This document shows positions 1-7,406 of a stretch of DNA of 17,970 nt, piece after piece. This stretch comes from an uncultured Ilumatobacter sp. (GTDB lineage Bacteria > Actinomycetota > Acidimicrobiia > Acidimicrobiales > Ilumatobacteraceae). The position numbers and the translations under genes were made by a program. The notes under the pieces are model-generated. The model was not told the origin of the DNA, did not search any database, and saw only the letters and a list, made by a program, of their open reading frames with translations. The first letter of the stretch is position 1. The number at the start of each line of letters is the position of its first letter. The stretch covers positions 1 through 17,970 of the forward strand of contig CALICC010000379.1 of assembly GCA_938049325.1 (NCBI GenBank), read 5' to 3'.

Positions 1-649
1 ACTGGTCGCGGGTCTCTTTCTGGTTCTCTTCCAGGTAGGCGCGACGGGACAGGACCACGTTGTTGCGGTTCTTGTCGAGTTCGATGATCTTGGCGTGGAC
101 CTGCGTACCGATGTACGGAGCGAGGTCGCGCACACGGCGCAGCTCGACGAGCGATGCGGGCAGGAAGCCACGCAGACCGATGTCGACGATGAGACCGCCC
201 TTGACGACTTCAATGACCGGACCGGAGACGACTTCGTCGTTCTCCTTCTTCTCTTCGATGTTGCCCCACGCACGCTCGTACTGCGCACGCTTCTTCGACA
301 GAACGAGGCGACCCTCTTTGTCTTCCTTGGTGAGCACGAGCGCTTCGATGACTTCGCCGATGGCGACCACTTCGCCGGGGTCGACGTCGTTGCGGATACT
401 CAGCTCGCGGCTCGGGATGACACCCTCGCTCTTGTAGCCGATGTCGAGCAGCACTTCGTCTTTGTCGATCTTGACGACGGTGCCGTTGACCATCTGGCCA
501 TCTTCGACTTCCACCATCGTGCCGGCGATGGCGTCTTCAAAGGACATACCGAGGTCATCGGAGATGATCTCGCGAGGGGTGTAGTTGCCTTCTTCGTCGA
601 ATGTCCCGAACTGGGATTCGGCGGAAGAAGAGGTAGAGGTGTCGGTCAA
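1..649 (-). CDS. rpsA: 30S ribosomal protein S1, N-terminal part (runs off left edge)
   Basis: Ribosomal protein S1 binds mRNA on the 30S subunit and helps initiation. The 216 visible residues contain two S1/OB-type domains, roughly residues 51-119 (with DEVLLDIGYKSEGVIPSREL) and 137-203 (with GGLIVDIGLRGFLPASLVEL). They are separated by the typical actinobacterial linker LTKEDKEGRLVLSKKRAQYE, and the match to mycobacterial RpsA is close by memory. The rest of the gene lies left of the window. I take the TTG at 647-649 as start because an in-frame TGA lies just upstream; it gives an acidic Ser/Thr-rich leader of 34 residues. The first in-frame ATG (545-547, MSFEDA) is the alternative. Neither start has a good Shine-Dalgarno. 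In mycobacteria rpsA follows polA directly; here other genes separate them. Confidence 0.95.
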   Translation of the reverse strand, partial: MTDTSTSSSAESQFGTFDEEGNYTPREIISDDLGMSFEDAIAGTMVEVEDGQMVNGTVVKIDKDEVLLDIGYKSEGVIPSRELSIRNDVDPGEVVAIGEVIEALVLTKEDKEGRLVLSKKRAQYERAWGNIEEKKENDEVVSGPVIEVVKGGLIVDIGLRGFLPASLVELRRVRDLAPYIGTQVHAKIIELDKNRNNVVLSRRAYLEENQKETRDQ

Positions 650-734
650 GGGAATCGGCTTTCAGAACGGATACGGAATCGTTGGACGCCCCGGTGTTCG
701 CGGACGTGCGTCTCGGGCGAGAACGCAACGAACA

Positions 735-740
735 AGGGTA
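735..740 (-). promoter_or_regulatory. possible rpsA -10 element
   Basis: On the minus strand this reads TACCCT, a TANNNT-type -10 hexamer, about 85 nt before the rpsA TTG. No convincing -35 is visible. The 148-bp gap between the DUF2087 gene and rpsA should hold either a promoter for rpsA or a read-through path, and nothing else stands out there. Confidence 0.2.
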
Positions 741-797
741 TCAGCGCTCCCCCGGAACCCACGCGGGCCCGGGAGGCCATGCGTTCAAGGCGAGAAG

Positions 798-1355
798 TCA
801 GCCGCGGTAGATCCCGGGCACGCGGCCGCCGCTGCGCCAGTAGACGTTGTTCTGACGGTCCAGCATCCCCTCGTCGACGAGATGGCGACGCAGGGTCGAC
901 CAGTCCGGATTGAACGCACCGAGTGTCGAGTTGATCTCCTCTTCGGCGTACTTCTTGCCGACGTCGAACTCGAGTGCGAGACGTTCGAGCACGATCAACC
1001 GCTTCGCCCGCGACGTCGGAATCGTCGTGAGCGTTCGTCCTTCGAAGTACCGAGCGAGCACCTCGCGCTCGTCGTCGTTCATTCCGTAGCCGATCACCGG
1101 GTCCATCGGGAGGTCGGCGTCGACGAGTTCCGACGCAATCGATCGCAGCGCATCGACGTCGAGTCGGTGCGTGCTCCCATCGCTCGACACCAGTCCGGCG
1201 GCGCGCAGCGACCCGACGGCTTCGAGCACGCGGCGAGCATCGAGTCCCGTCACATCCGCGAGCTCAACCGTGGTGCGGCTCTCCACGGCGAGCGCGCCCG
1301 CAACAGCGAGCCGATCTCGGTCGAGGAGCAGCTTCAGGCGTTCGACGGCGTGCAC
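798..1355 (-). CDS. DUF2087 domain protein with N-terminal winged-helix-like region (probable transcription regulator)
   Basis: A 185-residue protein. Residues about 5-75 look like an ArsR/winged-helix fold (ELADVTGLDARRVLEAVGSL followed by a short hairpin), which suggests DNA binding. Residues about 98-175 match DUF2087: a FEGRTLTTIPTSRAKRLIVL segment, then a YAEEEINSTL element and DWSTLRRHLVDEGMLDR with YWR. The only credible start is GTG at 1355, because an in-frame TGA lies four codons upstream. The gene is divergent from the acyl-CoA synthetase gene at 1425 with 69 bp between starts, so it may regulate itself and that neighbour; this is inference from position. The target and ligand are unknown. 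DUF2087 proteins are usually annotated as regulators without a defined biochemical role. Confidence 0.85.
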   Translation of the reverse strand: MHAVERLKLLLDRDRLAVAGALAVESRTTVELADVTGLDARRVLEAVGSLRAAGLVSSDGSTHRLDVDALRSIASELVDADLPMDPVIGYGMNDDEREVLARYFEGRTLTTIPTSRAKRLIVLERLALEFDVGKKYAEEEINSTLGAFNPDWSTLRRHLVDEGMLDRQNNVYWRSGGRVPGIYRG

Positions 1356-1412
1356 ATCACCAGTGAATCAGCAAGGCGCACCCTGCGCGAAGATGGTTCG
1401 GGGCGATCAACG

Positions 1413-1418
1413 AGGAGG
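1413..1418 (+). promoter_or_regulatory. strong Shine-Dalgarno that sets the acyl-CoA synthetase start
   Basis: A perfect AGGAGG lies 6 nt before GTG at 1425. The reading frame stays open far upstream (to 585), but that upstream part runs antisense to the DUF2087 gene. The Shine-Dalgarno and the domain boundary both favour 1425 as the true start. Confidence 0.85.
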
Positions 1419-1424
1419 AAACGC

Positions 1425-3065
1425 GTGACCACACCGTCCGTTGCAACGGGACCGACCGATACGCCGCTGCTCGACGTCACGATCCCCGAGAGCCTCCGAC
1501 TCACCGTCGCCGACCACGGTGACCGCGAGGCACTCGTGTCCTGTCACCAAGACCTTCGGTGGACCTACGAGGAGTTCGCTGAACGAGTCCACAGCCTCGC
1601 GACCGGGATGCTCGCCAACGGACTGCAACGCGGCGATCGAGTGGGGCTATGGAGTCCGAACTACGCCGAGTGGACCTTGGTGCAGTACGCGACCGCCGAG
1701 ATCGGCGTGATCCTCGTCAACATCAACCCGGCATATCGGACCCACGAACTGGCCTATGCGCTCAACCAGTCCGGCTGCCGCTGGCTCATCGCTGCGCCCG
1801 ACTTCAAGACCTCCGACTATCGGGCCATGACAGCGTCGGTGCGCGCTGACGTTCCCGCACTCGAACGAGCGGTGTTCTTCTGGGATGACGAGTGGGATGA
1901 AATCTGCGTCGGTGACCCATCGGCATCCGGCGACGTGCGGGCGATCGCAGCGAGCCTCTCCCCCGACGACCCGATCAACATTCAGTACACGTCGGGCACG
2001 ACCGGATTTCCGAAAGGCGCGACCCTGACACATCGCGGGATCCTCAACAACGGCTACTTCGTCACGGGCCTGCAGGAACTCGGGCCCGGCGACCGGCTGT
2101 GTATTCCCGTGCCCTTTTATCACTGCTTCGGCATGGTGATGGGCAACCTCGGCTCGACCTCTCGCGGCATCACGATGGTCATTCCCGGCGATGCGTTCGA
2201 CGCCAAGGCAGTCCTCGAAGCAGTCGAGAACGAGCGGTGTACCGCGCTGTACGGCGTGCCCACGATGTTCATCGCCGAGATGGCCGACACCGACTTCACC
2301 AGCTATGACCTGTCGTCGCTGCGCACCGGGGTGATGGCCGGTTCGCTCTGCCCGGTCGAGGTGATGAAGCGCTGCATTAGCGAGATGAACTTGGTCGACA
2401 TGAGCATCTGCTACGGCATGACCGAGACGTCGCCGGTGTCGACGCAGACCATGCCGGGCGACTCGCTCGAACACCGCACCGAGTCGGTCGGCGTGGTCCA
2501 CCCGCACGTGGAGATCCGCGTCGTCGACCCTGCCACGGGCAACACTCTTCCCCGCGGCGAGACCGGCGAGTTCTGCACCCGGGGCTACTCGGTGATGGAC
2601 GGCTACTGGAACGATCCCGACAAGACCTCCGCCGCGATCGACAGCGATGGCTGGATGCACACGGGCGACCTCGCGGTGATGGCCGAAGACGGCTACGTCA
2701 ACATCGTCGGTCGGATCAAAGACATGGTGATCCGCGGCGGGGAGAACATCTACCCGCGTGAGATCGAGGAGTTCCTGTACACCCACCCGGACATCGAGGA
2801 CGTCCAGGCGATCGGCGTACCCGACGAGAAGTACGGAGAAGAACTCATGGTGTGGGTGAAGCCGAAGCCTGACGCAACCGTCGACCTCGAGTCGGTTCGC
2901 AACTTCTGTGCGGGCAAGATCGCCCACTTCAAGGTGCCGCGTTACGTTCGAGTCGTCGACGACTTCCCGATGACCGTGACCGGCAAGATCCGCAAGGTGG
3001 AGATGCGCGAGCAGTCGATCGTCGACCTCGGTTTGGGCCATATCGCCGAGTCCAGCGGATCCTGA
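1425..3065 (+). CDS. AMP-binding fatty acyl-CoA synthetase (FadD/ACSF2-like)
   Basis: A 546-residue cytosolic adenylate-forming enzyme predicted to activate a carboxylic acid to acyl-AMP and then acyl-CoA. Visible family motifs are the phosphate loop YTSGTTGFPKGATLTH (from residue 188), CYGMTETSP, the hinge region GWMHTGDLAVMAEDGYVNIV with GRIKDMVIRGGENIYPREIE, and the C-terminal MTVTGKIRK whose Lys521 should be the adenylation lysine. Length and motif order fit medium/long-chain acyl-CoA ligases of the ACSF2/FadD35 type; chain-length preference cannot be read from sequence. The start is GTG at 1425, fixed by AGGAGG six bases upstream. It is divergent from a putative regulator gene (DUF2087). 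It ends one base from the stop codon of the convergent methyltransferase gene. Confidence 0.93.
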   Translation: MTTPSVATGPTDTPLLDVTIPESLRLTVADHGDREALVSCHQDLRWTYEEFAERVHSLATGMLANGLQRGDRVGLWSPNYAEWTLVQYATAEIGVILVNINPAYRTHELAYALNQSGCRWLIAAPDFKTSDYRAMTASVRADVPALERAVFFWDDEWDEICVGDPSASGDVRAIAASLSPDDPINIQYTSGTTGFPKGATLTHRGILNNGYFVTGLQELGPGDRLCIPVPFYHCFGMVMGNLGSTSRGITMVIPGDAFDAKAVLEAVENERCTALYGVPTMFIAEMADTDFTSYDLSSLRTGVMAGSLCPVEVMKRCISEMNLVDMSICYGMTETSPVSTQTMPGDSLEHRTESVGVVHPHVEIRVVDPATGNTLPRGETGEFCTRGYSVMDGYWNDPDKTSAAIDSDGWMHTGDLAVMAEDGYVNIVGRIKDMVIRGGENIYPREIEEFLYTHPDIEDVQAIGVPDEKYGEELMVWVKPKPDATVDLESVRNFCAGKIAHFKVPRYVRVVDDFPMTVTGKIRKVEMREQSIVDLGLGHIAESSGS

Positions 3066-3066
3066 G

Positions 3067-3792
3067 CTACGCCGAGCGGCGTGTGGCGATGACCAAGAAT
3101 TCGGCGGTGTCTGCGGTCGGGGCATCGTTGCCGTAGGCTCCGGGTTCGACACTGCTGATGCTGTCGACCGTCATGTCGTGGGCTGCGAGCAGCAGCCGCA
3201 ACTCGCGGGGTGTGTAGCAACCGGTCCACAAGTCGACGGTCTTCGACTCACCCGTTTCCGACTTGATCTCGGTGCGCTCGTGGTTCACGCCGGAGTCGGC
3301 ATCGAAGTCGGCGCCCTCCCAGTGCCGCACGACGAAGTACGAACTGAACGCACTCAGCGCCAGTCGGCCACCTGGCCGCAGCGCCTTGGCCATGCCGTCG
3401 ATCACCACCACATCCTCACCATCGGCCGTCATCAGCCCGAACGCTCCCTGGCACAGACACACCACGGCGTCGAACTCGGCGGCGAACGTCAACGCACGCG
3501 CATCCATGCGCTCGAAGGTCGCTCCGTCGACCGCGCGACCGTTCGCGATCTCGACGAAACGCTCGCTGATGTCGACACCGTGCACCTCGATCCCGCGGGA
3601 GGCCAATTCGTGGGCATGACGGCCGGGTCCGCACCCCACGTCGAGCACGCGGTCCCCTGACTCCAGGCCGAGCGCCTCGACGATGTGATCGACCTCCTGC
3701 GTCGTTCCCTTCGTGAACGAGTAGCGCAGGTACGCCTCACCCATGTGGTCGGCGAGGTCTTCGAACCAATGATCGCGACCCGCACCGGTCAC
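3067..3792 (-). CDS. class I SAM-dependent methyltransferase
   Basis: A 241-residue protein with the Rossmann-type methyltransferase fold. Motif I is VLDVGCGPGRHAHEL (residues 49-63), followed by the acidic strand-2 end VHGVDIS, then FDAVVCLCQGAFGLM and the LRPGGRLALSAF strand typical of Methyltransf_11/25 proteins. Substrate is unknown. I start it at GTG 3792, four bases after the polA stop; an ATG at 3855 is also in frame, but its extra 21 residues look like an antisense reading of the polA end. The gene is probably the last of the polA operon and translationally linked to polA. Co-transcription with polA suggests nothing specific about the substrate. It ends one base from the convergent acyl-CoA synthetase stop. 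Confidence 0.88.
   Translation of the reverse strand: MTGAGRDHWFEDLADHMGEAYLRYSFTKGTTQEVDHIVEALGLESGDRVLDVGCGPGRHAHELASRGIEVHGVDISERFVEIANGRAVDGATFERMDARALTFAAEFDAVVCLCQGAFGLMTADGEDVVVIDGMAKALRPGGRLALSAFSSYFVVRHWEGADFDADSGVNHERTEIKSETGESKTVDLWTGCYTPRELRLLLAAHDMTVDSISSVEPGAYGNDAPTADTAEFLVIATRRSA
3069..3082. terminator. possible hairpin at the convergent acs/methyltransferase junction
   Basis: ACGCC-GAGC-GGCGT forms a perfect 5-bp GC-rich stem with a 4-nt loop, just past the acyl-CoA synthetase stop and inside the last codons of the opposing methyltransferase gene. There is no T-run on either strand, so it is at best a weak actinobacterial-type terminator and could be coincidence. Confidence 0.25.
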
Positions 3793-3796
3793 GAGG

Positions 3797-6472
3797 TCAG
3801 CCCTTCGCTGCAGCCCAGGTGTCGCCCCAGGAGACGTTGACCTCGAGCGGAACATCGAGGTCGGCCGCGTCGTGCATGATCTCGATCACGAGGTCGCCGA
3901 TCTCGTCCTTCTCGGCAGGCGGCACTTCGACGAGCACTTCGTCGTGGACCTGCAGGATCAGTTCGCTCTCGACCCCGGGCTTGCTCAGCGCTTCGTCGAT
4001 GCGCACCAGCGCGACCTTGAAGATGTCGGCGGCCAGTCCTTGGATCCCGGCGTTCATCGCCTGACGCTCCCCCGCCTGTCGGACTCGGAAGTTCGAGTTC
4101 ATCAGCTCGGGAATCGGGCGGCGGCGGCCGAACAGCGTTTCGGTGTAGCCACGCTCGCGGGCTTGCTCGACCGTGTCGTCCATGTACTGCTTCACGTTCG
4201 GGAACGCCACGAAGTACGCGTCGAGAATCGGTGCGGCCTCGTCGACCGGGATGTTCAGCCGTTGCGCCAGCCCGTAGGCCTCCATGCCGTACGCGAGTCC
4301 GTACGACACCATCTTCGCTTTGGACCGTTGATCGACGGTGACCGCATCGGGCTCGACATCGAAGACGCGCGACGCGGTGGCGTTGTGGATGTCTTGGCCG
4401 GTGTTGAACGCTTCGAGCAACCCCGAGTCCTGCGCGAGATGCGCAATGCAGCGCAGCTCGATCTGGTTGTAGTCGGCGACGAGCAGCTCCGTCCCGGGCG
4501 AAGCAACGAACGCTCGCCGGAACAGGCGGCCTTCTTCGGACCGGACGGGGATGTTGTGCAGGTTCGGCTGGTCGGACGACAGGCGACCGGTGCGGGCGAC
4601 GGTTTGGTTGAAGGTTGCGTGAATCCGACCATCGGGTGCGACCTCTTGCAACAGCCCCTTGCCGTAGGTGCCCCGGAGCTTGTCGACTTCGCGATGGCGG
4701 CGCAGCGGCGCCAAGAACTCGGGCCACTCGTGTTCGAGCTTCTCGAGCGTGGCCGCGTCGGTCGATGGGCCCGTCTTTGTCTTCTTGATCGGTGTGAGGC
4801 CCTTCACGTCGTACAGCAACTCGCGCAGCTGCTTCGGCGAGTTGAGGTTGAGGTCGGGCATCTCGGCAACCGTGCGCAGCTCGGCAACGAGCGATTCGAC
4901 CTCGGCGGTCAGCCGGTCATTGAGGCCCTGCAACTCGTCGATGTCGACCGCGATGCCGATGTGCTCCATCTTGGCGAGCACCATCACGAGCGGGTTCTCG
5001 ATGGTCTCGTACAGCTCGGCCATGCCCTGCGCATCGAGGCTCGCGCGGATCGGCTCGACCAGATGATGAACCGCGAGCGCGTCGCGTGCGGCGAACTCAG
5101 CGTCGGACATCGCACTGCCGTCGAGATCGAGCTGGCCTGAGCCGGCCGCGTCGTCGCTCGGGCGGGCGAAGTCGGTGTACTTCTCGATCAGGTCGGGCAG
5201 CTCGTAGCGAGCTTCGGCCGGGTCGATCAAGTACGCGGCAATCGCGGTGTCGAGGGCGATCCCGTCGAGTGCACAACCCATGCCGAGCAGCGAACGCATG
5301 AGCGGCTTGATCCGATGACCGCGCACGTCGGTGTGCGCGGCGAGTTCGTCCTGCACGGCGTCGTCGGCCAGCAGGGCAGCCGGAATCCACGCCACTTCTG
5401 CCGATTCCGGATCCGTGACGACCGCGAGGCCGACCAGGTCGGTCCGGCCAGGGTCACCCTGCCACGTGGCGGCCAGGTCGAGCGCGGCGACACCCTTGAT
5501 CGCAGCCGCCGCGTCGGCGATGGTTTCGATCTCGGTGACCTCCGCGACGAGTTCTTGTTGTTCGACTTCGGGGCCGAGGTCGACGGCGGCCCCCATGCCG
5601 TTGATCGCAGCGGTGATGCGACCCGACAGCGCACGGAACTCGAGGAACTCGAACAGGCGCTTCATCTCCTCGCCGTTCGGCTTGGGCACGAGGTCGTCGA
5701 AGTCGACCGAGTCGACCGGTGCGTCGTGGCGCAGCAGCATCAGGTCGAGGTTCTTACGAGCTCGGGCCTCGTTCTCGATGAGGTTCGACTTCAGCTTCGG
5801 CGTCTGCTCGTCGACGTTCGCGAAGATCCCATCGAGGCCGCCGTACTTGTTGATCAGCTTCGCCGCAGTCTTCTCGCCGACTCCGGGCACGCCGGGCAGG
5901 TTGTCGGAGTTGTCGCCGCGGAGTGCCGCGTATTGCACGTAGAGCTCCGGGGTCACGCCGGTCTTGTCTTCGATGCCCGCCTCGTCGTACAGCGCGTAAT
6001 CACTCACACCGCGCTTGTTGTACATCACCTTGACGTCGTTCGCGTCGTTGACGAGCTGGTAGCTGTCGCGGTCACCCGTGACGATCACGACGTTCTTGCC
6101 ACGCTCGACGAGTTCGTCGACGGCGGTGGCGATCAGGTCGTCGGCTTCCCAGCCCACCTGGTCGATGGTCTGGATCCCCACGGCGTCGAGCACTTCGCGC
6201 ACGAGTCCCATCTGCTGGCGGAGAATGTCAGGGGCGGCTTCGCGTTGCGCCTTGTAGGTCGGTTCGGCTTCGTGACGGAAGGTGGGCTCGGGGCGATCGA
6301 ACGCCACCAAGATCCCTTCGGGCTCTTGCTCGTTGAGCACGTAGGCGAGCATCGACGTGAAACCAAACACCGCGTTCGTGACCTGACCGCTCGCCGTCGC
6401 CATGTCGGTCGGCAGCGCGAAGAACGCCCGGTAGGTCAGAGAGTTGCCGTCGACGAGAAGGTGTGTGCCCAC
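3797..6472 (-). CDS. polA: DNA polymerase I
   Basis: An 891-residue family A polymerase for repair and Okazaki fragment processing. The N-terminal 5'-3' exonuclease (about 1-300) shows LLVDGNSLTYRAFFALP, GDRDSYQLV and the helix-hairpin-helix VPGVGEKTAAKLI. The middle domain (about 310-500) resembles the 3'-5' exonuclease but is degenerate: DLA at 332-334 replaces the D-x-E pair, although D408 is kept, so proofreading is probably absent, as known for mycobacterial PolA. The polymerase domain carries motif A with DYNQIELR (D667), motif B with R716, K720 and Y724, and motif C QVHDEV (841-846). Y724 sits where E. coli has F762, a position governing ddNTP discrimination; Tyr is common in actinobacteria. 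Start GTG 6472 lies 3 bp after the pdtaR stop, with AAGG upstream. Confidence 0.98.
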   Translation of the reverse strand: MGTHLLVDGNSLTYRAFFALPTDMATASGQVTNAVFGFTSMLAYVLNEQEPEGILVAFDRPEPTFRHEAEPTYKAQREAAPDILRQQMGLVREVLDAVGIQTIDQVGWEADDLIATAVDELVERGKNVVIVTGDRDSYQLVNDANDVKVMYNKRGVSDYALYDEAGIEDKTGVTPELYVQYAALRGDNSDNLPGVPGVGEKTAAKLINKYGGLDGIFANVDEQTPKLKSNLIENEARARKNLDLMLLRHDAPVDSVDFDDLVPKPNGEEMKRLFEFLEFRALSGRITAAINGMGAAVDLGPEVEQQELVAEVTEIETIADAAAAIKGVAALDLAATWQGDPGRTDLVGLAVVTDPESAEVAWIPAALLADDAVQDELAAHTDVRGHRIKPLMRSLLGMGCALDGIALDTAIAAYLIDPAEARYELPDLIEKYTDFARPSDDAAGSGQLDLDGSAMSDAEFAARDALAVHHLVEPIRASLDAQGMAELYETIENPLVMVLAKMEHIGIAVDIDELQGLNDRLTAEVESLVAELRTVAEMPDLNLNSPKQLRELLYDVKGLTPIKKTKTGPSTDAATLEKLEHEWPEFLAPLRRHREVDKLRGTYGKGLLQEVAPDGRIHATFNQTVARTGRLSSDQPNLHNIPVRSEEGRLFRRAFVASPGTELLVADYNQIELRCIAHLAQDSGLLEAFNTGQDIHNATASRVFDVEPDAVTVDQRSKAKMVSYGLAYGMEAYGLAQRLNIPVDEAAPILDAYFVAFPNVKQYMDDTVEQARERGYTETLFGRRRPIPELMNSNFRVRQAGERQAMNAGIQGLAADIFKVALVRIDEALSKPGVESELILQVHDEVLVEVPPAEKDEIGDLVIEIMHDAADLDVPLEVNVSWGDTWAAAKG

Positions 6473-6475
6473 GGC

Positions 6476-7060
6476 TCAGCCTTGCTCGGGTCGAAGCGAG
6501 CCGTCGAGGATCCGATCGGCGACATCGCGCATTCGGGTGCGCTCGCTCATCGCGGTTTTCTGGATGAACGCGAACGCCTCGCTCTCGGGAATCGACAGCT
6601 CATCCATCAGTGTCCCCTTGGCGCGATCGACGATCTTGCGCGACTCGAGCTGGTCGCCGAGTGCGTCGACGTCACCCGCGAGCGACTTCAGCTCACGGAA
6701 ACGTCCCATCGCGACTTCGATCGCGGGCACGAGGTCGCTCTTCTGGAACGGCTTCACGAGAAACGCCAACGCGCCCGCGTCGCGGGCTTCTTCGACGACC
6801 TCGCGCTGGCTGAACGCGGTCAGCATCAGTACGCCGCACAGTCGCTCGTTGTTGATGATTCGAGCAGCCGAGAGTCCATCGGCGCCCGGCATCTTGATAT
6901 CGAGGATGGCCAGGTCGGGAGTCGTTTCACGAATGATCTCGACGACGGTGTCACCCCGGCCGGTCTCGCCGACGACCTCGTAGCCCTCTTCCTGCAGCGT
7001 CTCGCGCAGATCCATCCGGATGATGGCTTCGTCTTCGGCGATTACGACCCTCAGCGGCAT
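6476..7060 (-). CDS. pdtaR: ANTAR-domain response regulator, PdtaR-like
   Basis: A 194-residue two-component regulator. The receiver domain (1-118) has the acidic pocket E9/D10, phosphoacceptor D54 in LDIKMPG, T81 and K103. A coiled linker leads into a C-terminal ANTAR RNA-binding domain (about 130-185) with RAKGTLMDELSIPESEAF and the terminal DVADRIL. ANTAR regulators act as antiterminators by binding paired stem-loops in mRNA leaders when phosphorylated. The closest known relative by architecture is M. tuberculosis PdtaR (Rv1626), which also lies close to polA; its kinase partner PdtaS is not in this window. The start is ATG 7060 with no Shine-Dalgarno but a -10-like element six bases upstream, so the mRNA may be leaderless. 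polA begins 3 bp after its stop. Confidence 0.93.
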   Translation of the reverse strand: MPLRVVIAEDEAIIRMDLRETLQEEGYEVVGETGRGDTVVEIIRETTPDLAILDIKMPGADGLSAARIINNERLCGVLMLTAFSQREVVEEARDAGALAFLVKPFQKSDLVPAIEVAMGRFRELKSLAGDVDALGDQLESRKIVDRAKGTLMDELSIPESEAFAFIQKTAMSERTRMRDVADRILDGSLRPEQG

Positions 7061-7066
7061 ACAGGA

Positions 7067-7072
7067 GTTATA
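7067..7072 (-). promoter_or_regulatory. -10 element of pdtaR, probably giving a leaderless transcript
   Basis: The minus strand reads TATAAC, exactly 6 nt before the ATG of pdtaR. That spacing puts transcription start at or next to the start codon. There is no Shine-Dalgarno in the 24-bp gap after the preceding gene, and no clear -35 is visible. pdtaR-polA could therefore be transcribed independently of the upstream genes. Confidence 0.45.
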
Positions 7073-7084
7073 GCGGGGCCGAAG

Positions 7085-7375
7085 CTATTGCGTTGACGTC
7101 AGCTCGTCGAGGAGTTCGTCCTGGCGACGCTCGAGCTGCGCTATTTCCTCGGCCAAATCGTTGTGATGACGACGCATGGCGTCGACGTGTTCTCGAGCTT
7201 CACGAGCATCGCGGGAGATGCCGGTGTTCTCGGCCACGAGGGCGCGCGTCTCGGCGTCCTCGGCGTCGGCGACCAGGTGATGGATTTGCTCGCCGGTGAC
7301 CTCGTAGTCGGCGCGCAAGGTCTTCAATCGCTTCGAAGTCGCAGCCAATCGGCGACGGATCATCCGTTGTCCCAT
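7085..7375 (-). CDS. small coiled-coil protein of unknown function
   Basis: A 96-residue protein, highly charged, with no Cys and few aromatic residues. Two heptad-rich helical stretches can be seen: roughly residues 5-45 (basic start MGQRMIRRRLAATSKRLKTL, then acidic) and 55-94 (ending in LERRQDELLDEL), joined by a GISRD turn. This suggests a helical hairpin or dimeric coiled coil. No signal peptide or membrane segment is seen. The start is ATG 7375; a TTG at 7384 would add three residues. Neither has a Shine-Dalgarno, but a TAGTCT hexamer lies 8 nt before the ATG. It sits between the SCO6745-like gene and pdtaR, so co-expression with the polA operon is likely. I do not recognise a named family. 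Confidence 0.75.
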   Translation of the reverse strand: MGQRMIRRRLAATSKRLKTLRADYEVTGEQIHHLVADAEDAETRALVAENTGISRDAREAREHVDAMRRHHNDLAEEIAQLERRQDELLDELTSTQ

Positions 7376-7406
7376 CGTCGCCAAGACTATTCGTCAACCC
7401 GGATGT

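Noticed and set aside
1647..3152. 501-codon open frame on the minus strand opposite the acyl-CoA synthetase
   Set aside because: Its composition (His, Arg, Val, Asp repeats) is that of a mirror frame of the synthetase gene, and it shows no domain motif.
3793..3855. Earlier ATG start (3855) for the methyltransferase
   Set aside because: The added residues are the antisense-like +1 reading of the polA C-terminus; GTG 3792 directly after the polA stop fits operon packing better.
5315..7096. Long open frame on the plus strand opposite polA and pdtaR (593 codons)
   Set aside because: It is antisense to two firmly identified genes, has low-complexity His/Val/Arg-rich composition, no ribosome site and no recognisable domain. 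High-GC codon bias produces such mirror frames.
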